A stretch of 64,000 nucleotides of DNA from Petunia secreta (taxonomy: Eukaryota > Streptophyta > Magnoliopsida > Solanales > Solanaceae), in contig JARKIP010000010.1 in assembly GCA_029990175.1 (NCBI GenBank), positions 43,642,001-43,706,000 on the forward strand, read 5' to 3'. Of this stretch, positions 59,109 through 64,000 are shown piece by piece. The notes below the pieces were generated by a model. The model ran no database searches. It saw only the letters and a program-made list of their open reading frames with translations, and was not told the DNA's origin. How positions within the stretch are numbered: position 1 is the stretch's first letter; every line of letters begins with the position of its first letter. The translations under genes and the position numbers were made by a program.

Positions 59109-60092
59109 GATTTGCTTGATAAGGGTTTCATTAGACCCAGTGTGTCTCCTTGGGGTGCTCCGGTTCTTTTTGTAAAGAAGAAGGATGGTTCTATGCGCAT
59201 GTGTATTGATTATCGGCAATTGAACAAAGTGACTATCAAAAACAGGTATCCTTTACCGCGTATAGATGATTTATTTGATCAGCTTCAGGGTGCTACTCAT
59301 TTTTCCAAGATTGACTTGAGATCGGGGTATCATCAGTTGCGGATTCGGTCTGAGGATATTTCTAAGACTGCTTTCCGTACGAGATATGGGCACTATGAGT
59401 TTCTTGTCATGTCATTTGGGCTTACAAATGCTCCGGCCGCCTTTATGGATCTTATGAACCGTGTGTTCAAGCCATATCTTGATTCTTTTGTTATTGTGTT
59501 CATTGATGACATTCTTATATATTCAAGGAGCCGAGAGGAGCATGAGCATCACTTGAAGATCATCCTTCAGACCTTGAGAGACCATGAATTGTATGCTAAA
59601 TTCTCTAAATGTGAGTTCTGGCTGGATACCGTGTCATTCCTGGGGCACGTGGTGACCAAGGACGGTATTAGTGTTGATCCCAAGAAGGTGGAGGCCGTTC
59701 AGAATTGGCCTAGGCCTACTTCTCCTACAGAGATTCGGAGTTTCTTAGGCTTGGCAGGCTATTATCGACGTTTCGTGGAGGGATTTTCTTCTATATCGGC
59801 ACCACTGACTAAATTGACGCAGAAGAATGTTCCTTTTCTATGGTCTGCTGCTTGTGAGTCTAGCTTTCAGAGGCTCAAGACTGTCTTGACTACAGCACCT
59901 GTATTGGCCTTGCCTAGTGGATCCGGGGGATTCACAGTCTATTGTGATGCTTCTGGTATTGGCTTAGGTGGTGTTTTGATGCAGAATGGCAAGGTGATAG
60001 CTTATGCCTCGAGACAACTGAAAGTGCATGAGAAGAACTACCCTGTCCACGATCTAGAGTTATTGGCGGTGGTATTTGCATTAAAGTTGTGG
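59109..60092 (+). pseudogene. Chromovirus reverse transcriptase and RNase H
   Basis: In frame with the preceding ORF past the TAA. RT motifs: MCIDYRQLNKVTIKNRYPLP, FSKIDLRSGYHQ, FLVMSFGLTNAPAAFM, then VFIDDILIYSRS (catalytic F-I-D-D, about 130 residues in), and FLGHVVTKDGI. RNase H follows with FTVYCDASGIGLGG and HDLELLAVVFALK. A one-base loss just after TGG (60090-60092) shifts the frame, and RNase H continues in the next ORF. Confidence 0.9.
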
Positions 60093-61081
60093 ATCATTAT
60101 TTATATGGTGAGCCTTGTGAGATTTTCACTGATCATAAGAGTCTCCAGTATCTGTTCACCCAGAAGGACTTGAACGGGAGACAGCGCCGATGGTTGGAGT
60201 TGCTTAAGGATTATGACATCGCTATTCGGTATCATCCCGGGAAAGCTAATGTTGTGGCTGATGCTCTGAGCAGGAAGTCTATGGGTAGCCTTGCCTATCT
60301 TGATGTTGATATGAGACCACTAGCTCGAGAGTTGCAGGCCTTGTCCATTAGTGGAGTACGATTTGATGATTCTGTGCCAGACCGAATTTTTGCTTATATA
60401 GGGACTCAGTCATCCCTAGCTTCCCAGATCAAGGAAAAGCAATTTGATGATTCATATTTGCGTGATATTCGAGATAGAGTTTTAAATGGGGGAGTGACCT
60501 CATTTATGATCGGAGATGAAGGTGTACTGCGGCTCAACGGTCGGTTGTGTGTTCCGAATGTTGGGGAGTTGAGGCAGCTGATATTGGCAGAGGCACACAG
60601 TTCTCGGTATTCTATTCATCCTGGTATTACGAAGATGTATCAAGATCTTCGGGAGTTATATTGGTGGAAGGGAATGAAGAGAGATGTTGTTGATCATGTG
60701 TCTCGGTGCTTAAATTGTCAGCAGGTAAAGTATGAGCATAGAAGACCAGCCGGGGTGACTCAGTCCATGCCGATTCCGGAATGGAAATGGGAGCATATTA
60801 CTATGGACTTTGTGGTTGGATTGCCTTTGACCTTGGGCAAGCATGATTCAGTATGGGTAGTGGTGGATCGTCTCACCAAGTCAGCTCATTTCATCCCCGT
60901 GAGGACTACTTATTCATCGGAGCGCTTAGCTCGTATCTTTATCGAGCAGATTATGAGATTGCATGGTGCTCCAGTCTCTATTATATCAGATCGCGGTACT
61001 CAGTTCACAGCTCAGTTCTGGGGATCATTTCAGAAGGAGCTGGGTACCCGAGTGGATCTTAGCACCGCATTTCATCCTTAG
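60093..61081 (+). pseudogene. Chromovirus RNase H end and integrase
   Basis: Begins YLYGEPCEIFTDHKSLQYLF and YHPGKANVVADALSRKS, the end of RNase H and the tether. The integrase zinc region follows (EAHSSRYSIHPGITKMYQDL, then CLNCQQVKYEHRRP), then the core with the first two catalytic Asp (ITMDFVVGLP and ISDRGTQF). TAG at 61079-61081 follows STAFHP, where Gln is usual. The third catalytic residue lies past the stop. Confidence 0.9.
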
Positions 61082-61870
61082 ACTGATGGTCAGTCCGAGA
61101 GGACCATCCAGATTCTTGAGGATATGCTGAGGGCTTCTGCTATTGACTTTGGAGGCCATTGGGACAGTTATTTGCCTTTGGTCGAATTTGCCTATAATAA
61201 CAGTTATCAGTCTTCTATCCAGATGGCTCCGTTTGAGGCATTATATGGCCGCCGATGTCGTTCTCCAGTTGGTTGGTTTGAACCTGGAGAGGTGAAGGTG
61301 TTGGGTCCGGATCTAGTTCAGCAGACCTTAGATAAGGTCCGAATCATTCAGGATCGGCTCCGCACAGCTCAGAGTCGACAGATATCTTATGCGGATCGGA
61401 GGAGGAGAGATTTGGTGTTTATGGTAGGTGACCGGGTGTTTCTTAAAGTATCGCCGATGAAGGGTGTTATGAGATTCGGAAAAAAGGGCAAGCTTAGTCC
61501 GAGGTTCATTGGTCCTTTTGAGGTCTTGGAGCGCATTGGTGCGGTTGCATATAGGCTTGCTTTGCCTCCATCTCTGCCAGTTCATCCGGTATTCCACGTA
61601 TCTATGCTCCGAAAGTATGTTCATGATCCATCCCATGTGATTGATATGGCTTCTGTCGAGATCGATGAGGACCTGGCTTATTTGGAGGAGCCGATTGCTA
61701 TTGCGGCTAGAGAGATCCGTAAGCTAAGGTCGAAAGAGATCCCGTTGGTTAAAGTGCTATGGAAGAATCGTCCTAGCGAAGAGGCCACTTGGGAACTCGA
61801 GTCCGACATGCGGGAGAAGTATCCTCGCCTTTTCAATAATTTAGGTATGATTTCAATCTCTAAAGCCTGA
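61082..61870 (+). pseudogene. Chromovirus integrase C-terminus and chromodomain
   Basis: Starts TDGQSERTIQILEDML, with the catalytic Glu of the D-D-E core, then FAYNNSYQSSIQMAPFEALY, the GPF motif region (KLSPRFIGPFEVLERIG) and HPVFHVSMLRKYV. The end (about 61,640-61,860) is a chromodomain-like segment, IRKLRSKEIPLVKVLWKNRP followed by EEATWELESDMREKYP. Chromodomains are thought to steer insertion toward particular chromatin. Stop at 61868-61870. Confidence 0.9.
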
Positions 61871-61993
61871 AAGTTATGTTGTTGTTTATGATTTCGGATA
61901 GTAGCGAGAGTCCTCGAAAATCCGTGTAATTATTTTCGTGAAAATGTGAATCTTACCTTAGACTCGGGCTCGTCCGAGGACGAACGAGAGTCT
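61871..61993 (+). other. 3' untranslated leader to the polypurine tract
   Basis: Short non-coding stretch with a CTCGTCCGAGGACGAACGAG inverted repeat (about 61,968-61,988). The same words occur beside the LTRs of the array (TCGTTCGTCCTCGAACGAG near 37860). Confidence 0.6.
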
Positions 61994-62006
61994 AAGTGGG
62001 GGAGAT
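61994..62006 (+). other. Polypurine tract of the chromovirus
   Basis: AAGTGGGGGAGAT directly before the 3' LTR, the primer for plus-strand DNA synthesis. The array uses the related AAGTGGAGGAGAA. Confidence 0.9.
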
Positions 62007-64000
62007 TGTAACGTCCTCAAATAGTCATTTCGGGAATCGGGACCTCGATTTGTGTGTCGATAATCCCAAAAGCTCCGTAAGGTCCATTATGACATGCCTG
62101 AAATTTTTTAGCTAAAACGAACTTTATTAGATAGGTATCGGAGAAAGACATCCGTTTCGGATATTCGTTAAGGCTAAAAGAGGTTTCGGAGCTCGATTTG
62201 AGCAAATGAACTCTGATAAGAAATATGAAAGTTGCGTTAGGTTCGTATGGTAATTTATGACCTGTAGCAACCTTCAGAAGTGAAAACGGACCTCGTTTGA
62301 TAGGACTTTTGATAAAGTCTCCGTTGCGGAAGTTTAAAAAGGTTAAAAGAGGGTTTCGAGCTCGATTTGAGTAAATGAACTCCGATGAGAGATCTGAGGG
62401 TTCCGTTAGGTTCGTATCGTCATTTGTGACTTGTAGCAACTTTCGAATTTGGATTCCGGGGTCGTTTGATTAAAATTCTCTATTTTGGCGAAAGTCGAAA
62501 TTTGACCCTTTCCCGTGGGACCCACTTTTTGAGTTCTAGAGATCCGAATTGAGTTCCGTCTTGACGAGCATGTCACATAAGTCTTGTATGACTTGTGTAC
62601 AAAATTTGGGGTCATTCCGAGCTTTGTAGGGTCCCGTTTGGACCCAAAAATAGTGGCTAACCTGGTGCGAAGCCAAAAAGCTGATGAAATCTGTTTTTTT
62701 ACTGTTCAGCCGGAAAGATATCAATTTTTTAGATCAATCCATAAGGAATTAGAAAAATGTCAAAACATGAAAGTTGAATCTCTTTGAGTTGTGGTTCTAA
62801 TTCCACCAATTTCGTATCATTTGGACATTTGTACGAAAAGTTATGTGTATTTTACCGAAAGCTGTCCGGTGAGGTACAATTTGGACAGCATGTGGTACAA
62901 CTCTTTAAAGCTGCGGGCTGCTATATATTCTAGGGCGGGCATTCATTTTTATTTTCATGTTTTGAGCTTCTAAAAGTGATTCCAAGGGGAATTTGAAGTA
63001 CCAAAATCATTCCTAAACACAAGGTAACTATTCTTACCCATTTTTAACGCTTTAATCCGAGGATCAAAGTGACGATCCTTGGAAAGAGGGTTTGAACCCT
63101 AGATTTGTGAAATGGGAAAAATGACCGAGTTGGACTCGGGTATGTACAATAATGATACTTTTGGACTCGTGGGAGTATGGGGAGTCCGGAAACATAAATT
63201 TTACGGGTTTTTGTGTACGTCCGACCCGGGGGGTATTTTGGTAAATTGTCTCTTAAATTGCGTAAGGGCTTAGAATCCTTTCCTCACATGCTTACGAATG
63301 CGACACTATTTCTTTGGCTCAGAGAGGAGTCTTACGGAGGCACATCGTTTGGGAAAGGAGGTCGTTCCTTAGCCACTTGAGCCGATTTTGAGGTAAGTGA
63401 GACTTGACCTCTATTTTGCTTGCGGATAAGATTTGATCTTGCTAAGTAAGATGTCGAGTAATTAATTGACTAGCATTGTCTAGTAGATAGTATTATGTAC
63501 TACTCGTTATATTTACACAAAAAGGAGAAAGCACAAACGTGACTTGTGTATAGTCGATGTTGTGTGCCGGTGTATTATTGATATGCTCTAGGGACAGAGG
63601 CCGGTGGTGCGTTATAACCTAGAAGCGAAATTCCATCTAGGGACAGAGGCCGGTGGTGCGTTATGACCTAGATGTGGAGACTTATAGGGACAGAGGCTTG
63701 TGGTGCGTTATGACCTATAAGTAAAGTTGTTTATAGGGACAGAGGCCTGTGGCGCGTTATGACCTATAAACAAAGCCACACAGGGTGTGTGCTTATGCTA
63801 TGTGCTAGGTATATCATTACCTATGTGGTATGCGAGATATATCATCGCCATGCTGTGTGTTAATTTATTACTGCTTATGCCATAGTATCAATATAATATT
63901 GTATATGCTGCCTATATTATGTATCTTTATATTATTGACTATGTTATGTATTCGCGTATTATTGCTTGTGTTGTTGTATAATTATATTATCATATGTAAT
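62007..64000 (+). repeat. 3' LTR of the chromovirus, cut by the window end
   Basis: 1994 bp, starting TGTAACGTCCTC, aligned to 54190-56187. By eye about 40 differences, most of them within the first 830 bp. TATA candidate at about 62,919. The tandem repeat lies at about 63,588-63,775. Confidence 0.95.

Larger units (their letters stand above)
54190..64000 (+). mobile_element. Tekay-like chromovirus (Ty3/gypsy), nearly complete
   Basis: 5' LTR 54190-56680, primer site 56684-56696, gag-pol 56892-61870, polypurine tract 61994-62006, 3' LTR from 62007 and cut by the window end (about 500 bp missing). The candidate target duplication on the left is CCTAA (54185-54189). Domain order Gag, protease, RT, RNase H, integrase, chromodomain is that of chromoviruses, and the long LTRs point to the Tekay/Del branch. 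Two stops and one frameshift prevent a full polyprotein. Confidence 0.95.

Noticed and set aside
56892..61870. Integrated plant pararetrovirus
   Set aside because: Two LTRs, a tRNA primer site, polypurine tract, integrase and chromodomain identify a Ty3/gypsy retrotransposon. No movement or coat protein of a caulimovirus was seen.

Overview
The window is nuclear DNA of a flowering plant and consists almost entirely of transposable elements (TEs). No intact host gene was recognised. The repeat types (Tekay-like chromovirus, Tat-lineage LTR elements, an Au-like SINE, an RTE-type LINE with a TTG tail, Helitron Rep/helicase, Tourist-like MITEs) fit an angiosperm. Solanaceae is my guess from general resemblance, not proven. 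Every call is by eye; no database search was run.

Layout. 1-7,960: a decayed Tat-lineage Ty3/gypsy element with partial 5' LTR, tRNA primer site, gag, protease and an antisense coiled-coil ORF; its gag is split by a solo LTR (about 866-3543). 8,664-9,632: two adjacent fold-back repeats. 9,870-15,890: a complete non-autonomous LTR element with 709-bp LTRs and a perfect GTAAT target duplication. The element lies on the minus strand but carries a four-exon gene on the plus strand with its own TATA box. 16,163-17,073: a MITE. 17,880-22,222: a MULE-like element with long inverted ends, hairpin-rich 66-bp tandem arrays and possible MuDR-N and Ulp1 fragments. 22,320-26,707: AT-rich non-coding DNA with microsatellites. 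26,708-29,899: a MITE containing a solo LTR with a perfect ACCAA duplication.

31,091-54,189 is one old Helitron Rep/helicase gene on the minus strand, broken by successive insertions: an Au-like SINE (34,461-34,589), a Tourist-like MITE (34,882-49,551) that itself holds an LTR-internal-LTR-internal-LTR gypsy array (35,387-49,517), and an RTE-type LINE (from 51,296) that was in turn hit by a Tekay chromovirus (54,190 to past the window end). Several insertion points can be placed to the base because target duplications are visible and the Helitron frame resumes across them.

The most recent and best preserved unit is the chromovirus at 54,190-64,000+, whose gag-pol has only two stops and one frameshift. 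The most unusual is the 6-kb Tat-like element whose main coding content is an antisense, intron-containing gene.
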